Positions 12,501-24,275 of a stretch of DNA of 64,000 bases are shown here, piece by piece. The stretch is from Liolophura sinensis. Its lineage: Eukaryota > Mollusca > Polyplacophora > Chitonida > Chitonidae. The notes beneath the pieces were generated by a model. That model did not search any database. It was not told where the DNA came from and saw only the letters and a program-made list of their open reading frames with translations. Within the stretch, counting starts at the first letter, position 1. Every line of letters begins with the position of its first letter. Where the stretch lies: the NCBI RefSeq assembly GCF_032854445.1, contig NC_088301.1:4327703-4391702 (forward strand). The letters are read 5' to 3'. The position numbers were made by a program, and so were the translations under genes.

Positions 12501-15500
12501 CTGATTCTAACGGGCCGGCTTCGTTATTAGAATTAATAATACGATCCGGTTAAAATGTGTGAATAGATTGAGCCAAATTTAAACACCCTAGTACTAAAAC
12601 TCTGAACGGTTTTCTGTTATGTCGGAAACACGTCCGTATTTGTGCTTGTGAATGGAGAAATGATTGCAAGCATCGAAACAGGCATTCCTATACCAGCCGT
12701 CGACCAAAATGGATCAACGTCCCAGGTCAATAATCGCGAGACCAGCCCGCAAAACGACGTTTAACACAAACCACTGAAGAACTAAGATAGTATATAAGGC
12801 ATGAAAGTAGGACGGAATTTCCTACCCACAATTTTTGTATTTCAAACAGCCATCATATTTCGAATTCGTATTGCAACAAAATTTATGAAGGTGTAAATGT
12901 TTTGTCTGTCCACAGACGGCAACTGTCAAACCAAAGAATGCAGTGACCATAGTTCAGTACTTCAACATTTATTTATTTGGTGTTTTACGCCGCTATCAAG
13001 AATATTTCACTTATACGACTGCGGCCAGCATTATGGTGGTAGGAAACTCAATACTTCAATACAGTTCCACTAAAACAAGTGACGCGTGTTTGTCTCAGCA
13101 CCCGATATTTTGATCCAATGCAGCCAAGGTTTTACTCTGGCTATTTGTGGCTTGGTTATAGCATTGCGGACGACCCCTAGCCGTACATCTCCAGTTAAGC
13201 AGAGAGTGATGACAGAAATATCCATTCGCTAACCAGAATTTCAGTTCCAGAGAACTCTCCACGAAGTTACGCTTGCACGGATAACTAGTATGCAGGGAAT
13301 ATAGTTAAGGGCAGTTATGAAGTAGTTTTCCAAGTGCAAATAGGTCCTTGACCTTTGGAAAAGTTGCTATTTTTAGAGAATATAAATTACTAACAACCTT
13401 CGTCCTTCTCTAACATCGTATGCCGTACTAAAAATAAAAGGCGTGCAGTCGATAGGGTGATTAATATCAAGTCGCATGTTTTAGCTTTATAGAGTACAAG
13501 TCACATTTATATAAAACATTCTTACTGCAGTTCATTTCCACCTAGCTCAAGCAACTGTACTTGAGATCACATACTGAAAGCGTGTTCCCTGTTTTCACGC
13601 AAAGAAGCTTTATAAACGGGAAACTGAAATACGTCTGTTTGGAACTTGGACTTTTTCAGACTGAAACATCGGCTGTCTCTTTACTTAATTGAATCTGACG
13701 AGGACTGTTTCTCTGCTTTCATGTATTCAATGTGTCACTGGGTGAGGATTAGCGATAATAGTGGTTTTGTGAATGGGCCATTTGACATTGAACTTGAAAC
13801 ACCCTCTTTAGTGTGTATACAATTGTTGGGTACTTTCAAAAAATTAATCTGTTAAATATAACAAGAAGTCTGTTATCTGAGTGATGCTAGAATGTATTCT
13901 GTTAATGCAGCAAATTATTCTGTTAAATATAACACAGATATTCCATTAATTCAACATAGCCATTCTATCAGGCTAAAATGAAATTATGTTGAATGTGAAA
14001 AATATTGTGTTATAATAACAGAGTAGATTCTAGCATTATTCAGACAACACAATTTCTGTTAAATTTAACACACTGATTTTTTAAGTGTGCCACCCTTTCG
14101 TTTAAGAAAGTTAGGTCCAGCAAAATAGGAAAATAGGCACAAGAAACAACAGGTTCTGATCATAACGTTCGTTCACTCTGCTCAGCCAATGTAATACATA
14201 GATAACCTGTGCTAAAAGTATATGCAGAGAGATTCCCAGGTGAACAGGCGCGTGATTGATCTAGCGCTGATCAATCTCTTTGTAAAGACCCCCATGATTG
14301 GACAAAATCGGTCGTTGATAAGTGGTGATCGTAAACAAAACTGTCAACCTTTCCATGATGACCCTGTCAATGCTCTCTCCATCAGCATCGGAAAATAAAT
14401 AAAGAAACGTAATTCAAAAATTATTTGCCAACACCGTACAGAAAATTTGGATACAATCATCAGTCAGTAATCTCTAAACACTTGCGCTTCTGTTTCCAAT
14501 GGGACGTAGGGCCTGTAGCTATGAGTCACATTGACATTTTGTAGATAACATGTGGTGTTGTACAAGCCTGTACTTGATTCAGCTCCTAACGATTGTTAGA
14601 TTTTTCCTTTTCTTGCTGCAGACCCCACCATTTTACAAGAAATGCAGTACTACAAAGAGCAAGTTATGAACATCTCCCGACAGACGATTGGTGCCAGCAG
14701 TGTGTACCTGGAGGGAAGAAGGACAGTCTGCAGGTTAGAGGAGTGTAACCTGGGTGAGTCAGTTACCACATAGCTTCCGGTGTATCGAGGCACAGTCTGC
14801 AGACTGGATGAGTGTTATCTGGGTGAGTCAGGTATAACATAACTTCCGGTTTATCGAGGGACTGTCTGCAGGTTAAAGGAGTGTAAACTGGGTGAGTCAG
14901 TTACCACATAGCTTCCGGTATATCGAGGGGACAGTTTGCAGACTGGATGAGTGTTATCTGGGTGAGTCAGGTATAACATAGCTTCCGGTTTATCGAGGGA
15001 CTGTCTGCAGGTTAGAGGAGTGTAAACTGGGTGAGTCACTTACCACATAGCTTCCGGTGTATCGAGGGGACAGTTTGCAGACTGGATGAGTGTTATCTGG
15101 GTGAGTCAGGTATAACATAGCTTCCGGTTTATCGATGGACTGTCTGCAGGTTAGAGGAGTGTAAACTGGGTGAGTCAGTTACCACATAGCTTCCGGTGTA
15201 TCGAGGGACAGCCTGCCGACTGGATGAGTGTTATCTGGGTGAGTCAGGTATAACATAGCTTCCGGTTTATCGAGGGACTGTCTGCAGGTTAGAGGAGTGT
15301 AAACTGGGTGAGTCACTTACCACATAGCTTCCGATGTATCGAGGGGGCAGTTTGCAGACTGGATGAGTGTTATCTGGGTGACTCAGGTATAACATAGCTT
15401 CCGGTTTATCGAGGGACTGTCTGCAGGTTAGAGGAGTGCAAACTGGGTGAGTCAGTTACAACATAGCTTCCGGTGTATCGAGGGGACAGTTTGCAGACTG

Positions 15501-18500
15501 AATGAGTGTAACCTGGGTAAGTTGGTTAGCACTGAGCTTCGGGTGTATCCAATGGCAGTCCATAAGCGACAATGTTAAGCATGCACCTGTACACCACAAA
15601 CGGCAGGCTGGCAGCAAAAAAAGACTTCACACCCTAAAATACACGGAATTACATTGGTAAAAAAAAAACGGAAGTTGTAATGGGGGTCTGTGTCCAGGAC
15701 AATCAGCAGACTGGAGGAGTGAGTCAGTCATCGTGTAGCTTCCGGTGTACCGAAGGACAGTCTGTATACTGACGGAATGTAATCCCGAAGGGCAGTCTGC
15801 TGTCTGCAATTTTGACATGTACAACTGACATAAATAGCTTAATTTAATTCCTTATGTATTTTATCGGGATAACCCACAGCCGGTTGGTCACCAGGAGATC
15901 TCCGCTGACGTATATTACATACCATACTAAATCTTTAAGGTAAGAACAATATAATAGAATGATATTTATTTGGCTTAAAAGAAGAAAAGTTGGACCAAAA
16001 CATATTGGCGTTTATCTATAAGACCCCTTAGGGTTATATTGTAGTACATTCCGGTACATAAATGATGTACCACCGGTACATTTAGTTACTGAATTTGTCG
16101 TTATTTATTTATTTTTATTATTACTTTTTGGCAGGTAATTTGATTGCAGATTCCATGGTCTGGAAGATGTCGCAATTGCCTGCTCCAAACGGAACGTGGA
16201 TCAAATCATCTATTGCCCTAATGAATTCTGGAGGTATCAGAACGTCTATAGAAAAAGGTAATTTATGCAAATATATGCAAATTACTCAGTCTTCCAACAT
16301 GACATGTAAGCGGTGGTAATGAATAGTGCTTTTGGTGCTCAGGTTGAAACTGAAACAAGAGCATTCATGTAATAAGAAAATTAAAATCGGGTTCACTGTT
16401 TTGGATTAATTTAAAGATCTGCGAATATTTATGTGCAGCTTCTAAAATCAAAATGTCTTTCTGACGCAAATAAAACGAAAATGTATTTGTTATACGTCAA
16501 TATGCAAGTTGCCAGAGATATAAAATTAAGAAAAGGAATGTAAACATGTCAAATTTGAAAACCTTTTTTATCTTTTTTTGATCACACGAAAGCTGCTCAC
16601 GACGTGATCAGTGAATGGTTCACTTATCTCTTCATGCCCTCATAATCTTGTTAGTCTAACCACATTAAATTGTCCCCAATAGGTGCAGTGAGTATGGAAG
16701 ACATTCTGACAGTGATGCCATTCCAGAATTACATCGATGTGATCAATGTGACTGGAAAGGTGCTGCTAAAGGCTCTGGAGCACGCGGTGGCCAAATATGA
16801 TCACAACTCCCCAAGGGGAGAATTTCTACAGGTAGCAGGTGAGCTACCCTTAACATCTGACACAGAAAAGGGGGCAAAGTAACAAAGATTTCTCCCAAAT
16901 TTCGTTCTGAACATCTACGTACATATGGGAAGCCGTTTTGGTATTTATTCTCTAATTATACTTAGGTCCAACAAGCAAAATAATTTTACATCAGTGAAAA
17001 GAATTAGTCCATTATTTGTACAAATCTTTTGTGATTAACCAAAAATAAATTTTATTTACTTGTATACCCACCTCGCTAGCTTAGATGGTTAAAGCCTTGG
17101 GTCCATCCCATTATCAGGCCCTTGGCCAACGAGCCCTTAGCTGTTTACATGTCTTCTAGCTGCGTTAGTCTGCGAGAGCACCGATATCTTGTTTTACCCA
17201 AACTACGTAAACTCGCCAGACTCAGAAAATCTCATTTCGGCTTATTGTGAGATGAAGACCCCGTTTTTGCCTGTCAGGAAACGAAATGTTATCGTTATAC
17301 AGTATATAGTATTGACATTCTTGAGTTTTGAAAACTTCAATCCAATCAGTATTTGACCATTTCATCGTTTATGTATAATTATGAAGACCAAAACATGACG
17401 TTGTGTGATATCATGCAAAAAAATAAATAAGTAATTGAAGTTGTTGGATGTAAAGGCTTGCAGATCGTGTATGACTTGAAGAAGCCAAGTGGAAAGCGCC
17501 TAGTCAATGTACGAGTTTTGTGTCAGCGATGTGATCTTCCTCACTACCAGCCTGTGAACGTCAACGAGAGGTACTCCATTGTCCTGCCAACCTTCACAGC
17601 TGATGGTGGGGATGGATTTGACTTTGAGTTAGGAAAAGGGGACCGAATTTCTCCAGGTAGGTCAGGCCAAAAACTTAAGTTTACCTCCTATATATTTACC
17701 TACACTCTGTCAATTCGATCTTCTCTGAAATTCCAGAGACGTGTTTTTAATTATTTGCTAAAAATTACTGATAATTGATTTCCAACCTCACACATGTAAC
17801 GTCCTATGCAAAGAAATATTATTGATTTCCATAATTAATAAATAAATAAGTATTAAACCACACTTTAACACACTAAACCCCTTATCACTGATCGAGAGAC
17901 TAAATGAAGTGATATATATTTATATACTGATCACAAACTGCACAAAATGCTATAATGTGCTAATAATGCGGATGTTTTCTGTTATCCACCCAAAGACTTA
18001 GCCGATTAGCTTTTGATTAGGCTCTTAGACTCGAATCTATCTCACGTTGGTTTTCCTGCGGATTTAAATGGGGGAAGACGTGCCTTGGGAAGGGCCCTGG
18101 TTTAGCACTGGCGTCTCACCTAAGGACACCCATGGTTACCTCCAGGCACACTGGTTTCGTACGGACACCCTGTGGTTTCCTCCGAACACCCATGTTTATT
18201 TCCAGCTCTCTGGTATCCTTCGAATTATCATGGTTTGCTGCGGATAATCTTGTTTCCTTTGAACAATCATATTTTCGACCTGGCACTCTGGTTTCCTCCG
18301 CATACATTTATATTACTGTCGTTGTCCATGCAAGCGTAAACTTAAATATTGCGTATACGGCATTAAACATTGGCCAAGGTAATAAATAAGATACATCTGT
18401 GTTCTATTTGATAAGGTTTTCTGGACTCGGATCTGTTCACGAGCTACGTGAAGCATTTCTCCCCTTTATACAAATCCGTGGAGGGGCGAATACGGTTTTG

Positions 18501-18627
18501 TGGCGAGGACGACTCTATATACTGTCCTAAACCGAGTACACCATCTGGTGCTTTTGGTCTCCAGCCGTCATCTCTGGGCGTTGTCATAGGGGTTGCAAGC
18601 GTGCTGCTTAGGTTACTGGCGGCTTAA
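6195..18627 (+). CDS. NT5E-like: Ecto-5'-nucleotidase (CD73-like), gene A, 9 exons
   Basis: Exons: 6195-6542, 10096-10309, 11403-11588, 12080-12277, 14622-14753, 16135-16257, 16683-16838, 17456-17656, 18416-18627. They sum to 1770 nt (589 residues), close to the usual length of the family. Intron 1 is phase 0 and all others are phase 1. Residues 1-25 look like a signal peptide. The metallophosphatase domain has HTNDVH (D35, H37), DAGDQYQG (D88), GNHEFD (N120, H121, D124), GHSGY (H219) and GGHSHT (H242), the full two-metal site and catalytic His of the family. The C-terminal nucleotide-binding domain has CRLEEC (R353), MNSGGIR (N390, R395), MPF (F414) and GGDGF (F507). The tail is hydrophobic, as for a GPI signal. 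The predicted reaction is extracellular AMP to adenosine plus phosphate. A paralogue with the same exon plan follows about 7 kb downstream. Odd points are huge repeat arrays in introns 1 and 5 and a weak donor (GTTTGG) after exon 4. Confidence 0.93.
6945..10045. repeat. 20-bp minisatellite in nucleotidase A intron 1
   Basis: About 155 head-to-tail copies of CACATCCACACATCAATCAG with variants (CAGTCAG, CATTAATC, GCATCGAG). The array shows higher-order structure: 8881-9060 is repeated base for base at 9301-9480 (420-bp period), and a block near 7152 recurs at about 7320 (168-bp period). It ends about 50 bp before exon 2. It is not related in sequence to the flanking exons. Long open frames through it are periodicity artefacts. 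Confidence 0.97.
10096..10309 (+). CDS. Nucleotidase A exon 2 (GNHEFD motif)
   Basis: Acceptor TTGTGTAG, then AIGNHEFD with the catalytic His and Asp; donor G|GTGCGT. The exon is 214 nt, the same as in paralogue B. It lies just after the 3.1-kb 20-bp array. Confidence 0.92.
11290..11355 (+). mobile_element. CACT-tailed repeat end in nucleotidase A intron 2
   Basis: GTCATTTGACTGAAAAATTG, CGACGTTAAACCACAAGCACTCACTC. It lies about 50 bp before exon 3. Confidence 0.65.
11403..11588 (+). CDS. Nucleotidase A exon 3 (GHSGY / GGHSHT)
   Basis: 186 nt, phase 1-1, donor G|GTACGC. The last 41 residues are identical to paralogue B, the most conserved stretch of the pair. It contains metal ligands H219 and H242. 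Confidence 0.92.
12080..12277 (+). CDS. Nucleotidase A exon 4
   Basis: 198 nt, phase 1-1, from acceptor TTTTCACCAG to SIPEG. The donor is G|GTTTGG where paralogue B has G|GTAAGG, so splicing here may be inefficient. Intron read-through would add about 13 codons and then stop at 12325. Confidence 0.88.
12966..13050 (-). mobile_element. SINE central-domain fragment in nucleotidase A intron 4
   Basis: TTGGTGTTTTACGCCGCTAT, then ACGACTGCGGCCAGCATTAT. Confidence 0.75.
13847..14077. mobile_element. Hairpin-type MITE, copy 1 (nucleotidase A intron 4)
   Basis: Terminal inverted repeats of about 58 bp. The left end TCTGTTAAATATAACA ... GATGCTAGAATGTATTCTGT pairs with the right end reversed, TGTGTTAAATTTAACA ... 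AATGCTAGAATCTACTCTGT. The centre is AT-rich. No coding capacity. Confidence 0.8.
14622..14753 (+). CDS. Nucleotidase A exon 5 (substrate Arg)
   Basis: 132 nt after acceptor TTGCTGCAG; ends CLEWARD of CRLEECNL at G|GTGAGT. The motif CRLEEC includes R353, equivalent to the family's phosphate-contacting Arg. Its last ~30 nt plus donor are the seed of the array that follows. Confidence 0.92.
14724..15525. repeat. 69/70-bp array copying exon 5 end plus splice donor (nucleotidase A)
   Basis: About 11 units after the real exon 5 junction. Each has a copy of the exon end (ACAGTCTGCAGGTTAGAGG-like, then TGTAACCTGG-like) followed by GTGAGTC and intron bases ending CTTCCGGTGTATCGAGG. Two unit types alternate, giving a dimer of about 139 bp. 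All units after the first hit an in-frame TAG within seven codons of the donor, so only the first donor can be productive. Confidence 0.93.
15548..15702. mobile_element. Second MITE family, internally deleted copy
   Basis: CCATAAGCGACAATGTTA joined directly to AGCATGCACCTGTACACC, then the same 3' half as the 50555 copy (CGGCAGGCTGGCAGCAAAAA, AACGGAAGTTGTAATGGGGG). It sits directly after the donor-seeded array of nucleotidase A intron 5. Confidence 0.75.
16135..16257 (+). CDS. Nucleotidase A exon 6 (MNSGGIR)
   Basis: 123 nt, acceptor TTTTTGGCAG, donor G|GTAATT. It encodes MNSGGIR, whose Asn and Arg (N390, R395) bind the nucleotide in this family. Confidence 0.92.
16683..16838 (+). CDS. Nucleotidase A exon 7
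   Basis: 156 nt, donor G|GTGAGC. It encodes MPF (aromatic F414 that stacks on the base) and the LLKALEHAV helix typical of the C-terminal domain. Confidence 0.92.
17456..17656 (+). CDS. Nucleotidase A exon 8 (GGDGF)
   Basis: 201 nt, donor G|GTAGGT. The acceptor (GGATGTAAAG) has a poor polypyrimidine tract, but the frame and length match paralogue B. It holds the second stacking aromatic, F507, in GGDGF. Confidence 0.9.
18416..18627 (+). CDS. Nucleotidase A exon 9 and stop (hydrophobic tail)
   Basis: Starts GT TTT CTG GAC after TTGATAAG and ends at TAA 18625-18627. The last ~20 residues (SSLGVVIGVASVLLRLLAA) are hydrophobic, consistent with a cleaved GPI-attachment signal. Confidence 0.9.
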
Positions 18628-18770
18628 ATGCCTGGTAGATGCCCAGTAGGCTACTTCTTCGAACACATATGTTTCCCTTTTTTACATAAACCTAAAACCT
18701 GACCTATGTTCGTAATGCACTTTTTATTTTGTACACAGGAAAACGTTACAACCAAAGAGTTCTTCAGTCA

Positions 18771-18776
18771 AATAAA
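18771..18776 (+). terminator. Candidate polyadenylation signal of nucleotidase A
   Basis: AATAAA 144 nt after the stop codon. Only the hexamer and its distance support it. Confidence 0.35.
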
Positions 18777-19333
18777 TGCAGGGGAATCCCCTGGCCCCAT
18801 GGGCAATCTAATTACAGCTTGTTTATGCAAACTCGTCCTGAACTGAGTATGTTTAGCACTCTGTGCTGTTTTACACGCATGACATTTAACTGGTCCAACA
18901 CTATTGCCGCGTCACAGAGGAATATATTGTGTATTTTAAATTGGGATCAACTCTTTCTCAAGTAGCAGTCGAGATCTCCATCCACTGAGAATTTTACATT
19001 CCATTTACGCAAGGAAATGTTTACGTTGTAAATAACATAGCTACCCGCTGTACTACTTTCATAAATCTGCTGAAGATAAAAGAACGGTAGCCGACGCGTA
19101 TTGGGGTTTTAACAAAAATGGCTATAGGGTATATGGATATTCCCTCATTTTATAATGGGTGGTGCAACTGTAGACGGATAAAGGGTGCAGCTGTATACGA
19201 ATGTGTGGTGCAACCGTAGAAGGACAGGTCGTGCAGCTGTATGTGTGTTGTAACTGTAGACGATGGGTGGTGCAACTGGTGCGTGGTAGATGGATCACCA
19301 TGATTCCTATGTACTCACTCACTACCCATGCTG

Positions 19334-19361
19334 TTTGTTGTTGTTGTTGTTGTTGTTGTTT
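19334..19361. repeat. (TTG)n microsatellite
   Basis: About nine TTG units in the intergenic region. Confidence 0.9.
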
Positions 19362-22300
19362 TAATTGGGGTTATGAAGTTGGTTTCAGTCATTGAATTAA
19401 ACATTTATTTCTGGTCAACGTTAATGTTATACTAAATTTTAAATGAGACGGGTGTAAAAATGATGTTATTAACTACACCGTATCATATCTCAAGGTGACA
19501 CGAGGTTGTCGTGGAGAAGGAATAGGCCTACGTGCAAGAGTCTTCATGGGTTATCGTTATTGTGATGTTGTATAGTAATATAATAACGTTTAATTAAAGA
19601 GCATATATGTGGAGTTATTTTAACTTTTAAAAACAAATATCGCTTTTTTTACATATTCAGATAAACGGGTATTCGGAAAACGTTTTTGAACGTAGAACGT
19701 AATTCATAGCAATATAAAGACTTGTATAGGCATATCTACATACATGCACCTTATATATATATGTATATATATATAGATAGATAGATATATATAGTATCTT
19801 ATAAAATAAAAAAAGTGTGCATAAAATAGGCCTACTTGCTTGTTTTGATTGGATGTGCGATCCTTGTGCAAACACATTTCAAATTTTTGTGCATTTGTTT
19901 TGGTGCTCATGCTGTGCATTAGCCTTTAGGTGTCTTTATTGATGAAATAAAAGTGTTTTACCAGAAATATGTTATAATTTTGTATTTAATATACTATTGT
20001 ATAATCATACAGTATCTCCGACCACACAAGGCATGGACCGCTTGGGTCACATGAGTGCTGTATACAAGGGGAGCACTCCAAACCAATTTCTGCGTCCAGG
20101 CACGTGGGTATTGTAAAAGTGGACTATAAATTCATTGTCAACGATAAACAGATGCCCAGTTGTAAGTCATGGTCTAACGAGAAGAAAAAAATTTTTCTGT
20201 AGGTGGACACAACTCTTCGCGCGGGTTCGTTATTTAGACTATAACCGTGCCCCCCCAGATCAGGTGTGTCCAGAGTTATTTAGGCTTACATTCAACCACA
20301 TTTGGTTTACCTGAAATGCAAACCATTCTTCGCTCTTCAGAAAAAGGATAAAGGCACAATTCATGCATACACACGCATTAAACTTTCATTGTACTTGCAC
20401 ATTGTTTTACTTTTTGCTGGTATTGTCGACCAGATGTATTATATGGTATAGTAGATAGGTTAAACGTACACGGCAAGTGAGCCTTTGATGATAGAAGTGC
20501 TTAGCATGCTGTTAGATTATGTCTAATGGGGGCAAGATTTTCCTGTAGCACTAATGGCGGACATTTTCCAGAAAATGCTGCGATAGTACACGCGTCAACA
20601 TAATGTATATACTATGCCTGTGTTCTGTTTAGTACACTTCTGACTTTCTTATAGTATAGGTATATTACATAACTAGCCGCCATTTTGAATACATATGCGG
20701 TATTTTGAAACAAAATGTTCGCTAATTTCAAAATGTTTACCATTACTGTCACAAGTTGGTGTAAACATGCACAGGAGTTCATCTTCATGGTCATCCTGTT
20801 GGCCTTAATGTTAAGTAGTGAGTATGAAACCAACAACAAGTGGCTATAAAGATGTTGCACATACTATGTTGAGGCTACTGTACGACAGGTACCAGTGTGG
20901 AAAACACATAAAGTGGTGAGGGAGCGGGTCATGGTTGAGTAGTTAGCATGCATGTGTTATCAATCGCTAGGACACTTAAGGTGCTGGTTCAAACCGCGAT
21001 TGTCTTGGGTCTGGAACTCATAGATTTCCCAGCTGTCTCTGTTTGTGAGGTGAAAAGACCTGTAAAAATCGAAGTAGACATCACTAAATAGGCCACTTAA
21101 AATTATGCATAAATATTTTTTCATTTATTTTTTCAGATTTTTGTGAAGGCAGTTAAAGGCGGTCAAACATTTGCATTCTAAGGTGGGCTCTATGAAGCAT
21201 ATTATCAGAGTTTAGGAACTATGACGTCACAGGAAGTCTTTACAACTCTAATTACGACACAGACTGTTGGAATAACTCGTTTTACCCATGAGTAAATGAA
21301 ATAATGTTCCAAAATATGTCCTCCTTCTGCTGGAAAACATCAGGCGATATGACGTCAGAGTTCTTAGATACCTTCAGTATGAATAGTAAAGCCCACCATA
21401 ATAGCAAAAATATTTGAATGCCTTTTCAAACTCTTGAGGAATAAATAAAAGCATTTTTACGCATAGCTTTCAGTTGTCTGTATGATGAACCTTATTTTAT
21501 ATTTTAGCTTTCATTTACTTTAACAAAAAAATGGTCGTCGACACTTGGGTGGCCATTTGCGCAACCTAACCTTGATTAATGACCACTTTTCTTCTACCAA
21601 TATGATGAAACCTTTTTGAGAATGGCAAATCAGAAAGCAATGCAAAAAAAATGAAATGGTGGATCATCTCCCAGTGCAACAACAGATTGAGGCAAAACTG
21701 TTTTGTGTCAGCAAGACATATTTGAGATGTTTTGGTGTTCAAATGAACACTTTCGTACCACCATAGACAAAAAGAATGACCTTATGCCATGTGCGGAAAT
21801 GGTACATGTACCACATGGGTCAAATACTTGTAGGGGTCTTCGAACCCAAAGACCTGGTTAATCTGTAGCACCAAACACCTGTAACTTAACATGGGTGTTT
21901 TAGGGCACATCATCTCCACCAAACTCAAGGAAAGATAACTGGCTTTCTTCCCTGACATGGTAGTTGACAAGCAATTCCGCACTTCCCATGGAGATGCAGG
22001 GTCCACATTGCAATGACAAAACAAAAACTTGTGTCATACGACCATCTTGTTATAAACGTACAAATATATAGGCCTATCCGGATTCCAGTTTTCATTGTTA
22101 TTTCTATATCACAAATTTTCATATCTCTCTAACCCCTAGCACTGATTTTTTGAGAATCAATAACTGTTATCAACATACAAATATATACGCTTAACTTTTG
22201 TACATATGCTAGTAGACATTATGCATTCTGTTTTCTCTTGTGGCAATGCGGGTCCATGCCGCCAAGTTCTGCCGTCAATGAAGTATCATGCCGTAGACAC

Positions 22301-22376
22301 TAGACATGCAACCTCTCCCAGTCACCAGTCCAAACAGACCTGTTTCCAGTAATGAACCAAAGACCAAGTATCATTT

Positions 22377-22462
22377 TGAAAGTCTTTGTTATGACCCGAC
22401 CCGGCTTTGATCCTGGGTCTCCCGACTTCGAGGCGGACGCTGTAACCATTAGGCGGTCCTGT
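22377..22462 (-). mobile_element. Second SINE family, head fragment
   Basis: GACCCGGCTTTGATCCTGGG with GGACGCTGTAACCATTAGGC reads, on the minus strand, as a tRNA-like A and B box pair. Confidence 0.5.
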
Positions 22463-24184
22463 TGTTTTTTTTTATGTTTTCATATATATATAGAACGGCG
22501 ACTTATCATACAGCTTATTCCCTTGAATCTAAGCTCCAGCCGAGCAGTTATACGATTACTGAATTTAATTCTTAATTTAAATTTTAAGTCGTAACCCAAA
22601 ATCAACCCATCTGTCTTTTCCCCTGCAATAAGCATGCGACAGTTAGCTTACTAAGGATTGTATACGAACCATTATTTTTATATTCTGCGATACATTTTAA
22701 CAGTATCCTCTTAGATTGTCATCAACTTCTTTTAAAACTTGATGACAAAGACGCCCATTGATTGGCTACGAGTTTAGTTTTCATTCAGTCTGGTTGATTG
22801 AATTCGACTGACAGTTTTTCACGGTGAGGCGTACGCTTTGTGAACAAGTCAATGTACTTGCTCAAAAGCGAAAATCTATATATATGCGCTACACATTTAG
22901 TATAAGTGTCTTACCTCCCAGCATACAGATCATACGTGTTATACGGCAAAGAGAACAAAACAGTGGAGCCATGTTACACATACAGTACCGCTGCTGTTAA
23001 AAGCCTTTTAAAACATATCTTAAAGAGAATTCGCCGTAATAAAAGGTTTCATTCAAGCGTAAAGGGATGATCATAACATATAAAGAAAACCAGTTTAGAT
23101 GTGTACTGCACGTGAAGTATAGTTAGTCTTGTTGATCTGCTCACACCAACACACTCACTATAGCTCTACGTCAGTATCACCACATTGACAGTTTTTTAAG
23201 CTATTGGAAGAGTTGGAAGGCTTATTTCAGCCTGTGAATGAGACGTGTAAAAATAGTGGTCTGATGTGACGCGCCAGTTCAAAGCGTCAGTGAAAACGAC
23301 CGAAGAGGTAAGCAGGTAAGAATATCTTGCATCTCATGCACCTGTTGCACAAATGAACACGAAGCTGTTTCACGTATTAAATGTTACTGTGTGTTTAGGC
23401 AGGTGGTGGCTAACATTGTTTAGCTCATCATGACACTTTAATTCCGGTATACGTGATATGCAAATCACTTTCCGTCCAAACGAATATAACAATATGTTAT
23501 CATTCCAGTGAAGACTTTCTGTTGTTGTGTCGCGTCTCAGCAATGTTAGCCTGTTAAATTTGGGCTGTTATGATCTGAAGTTATGTTAAAAAGAATAAAA
23601 CTGATAACACACATGGGGCATGTTGTTCAACCCATGTCACGTTCTCAGCGCTGTTTGATACGCTGTTAAGGACATGTGCACGTCATAGGTGAACCACGCG
23701 TATCCACGACGTGCTGAATCATTTATTCTTCTTCATGTTTTATGAAAACCCAGTACGTTACATATTAAAAATTAATAAATATAGACACATGAATAATAGG
23801 CATAGACTTTATAGATGAAGTTATCACCTGTCACACTTTGTAAAAGAGTCCCCTACTTCCTTTGTTCTTGATGGGTGACAGGAAAGCTGTGAACTGTGCT
23901 GTTTAGAGCTACCTGTCCCACAGCACAGCAAATAGAGTCCCCTTCGGGAGGCGGTAGATCCAGGGTCAACGCTGGGTCGGCCTTGAAAGATCTTAAAAAA
24001 GGAAGTTGTAACCTCCTCGCTTGATGTTCAGCATTAAGGGGGTAGTGCAACGACTGACTGACCATATCAGTATAATGACCCGGGCGGGGCGGCTTACTTG
24101 TCTTCGGTAAGTCGTTTCAGTAAAGCAGCACTAAATGAAAGAGCGGTGGAAATCCGTCCTGCAACAGAGAGGCACATGCACGCT

Positions 24185-24275
24185 AAGGACTCCTTCGTCT
24201 TCATATGACTGAAAAATTGCTAAGTCACGCCGTTAAACCATAAGCATTCACTCACTCACTCACTCACTCACTATA
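24185..24275 (+). mobile_element. CACT-tailed repeat end
   Basis: CTTCATATGACTGAAAAATT, CCGTTAAACCATAAGCATTC, then six CACT units. Confidence 0.75.

Noticed and set aside
24185-24275. Telomere-like or satellite array (CACT units)
   Set aside because: Only six CACT units, forming the usual tail of an interspersed repeat seen at three other sites.
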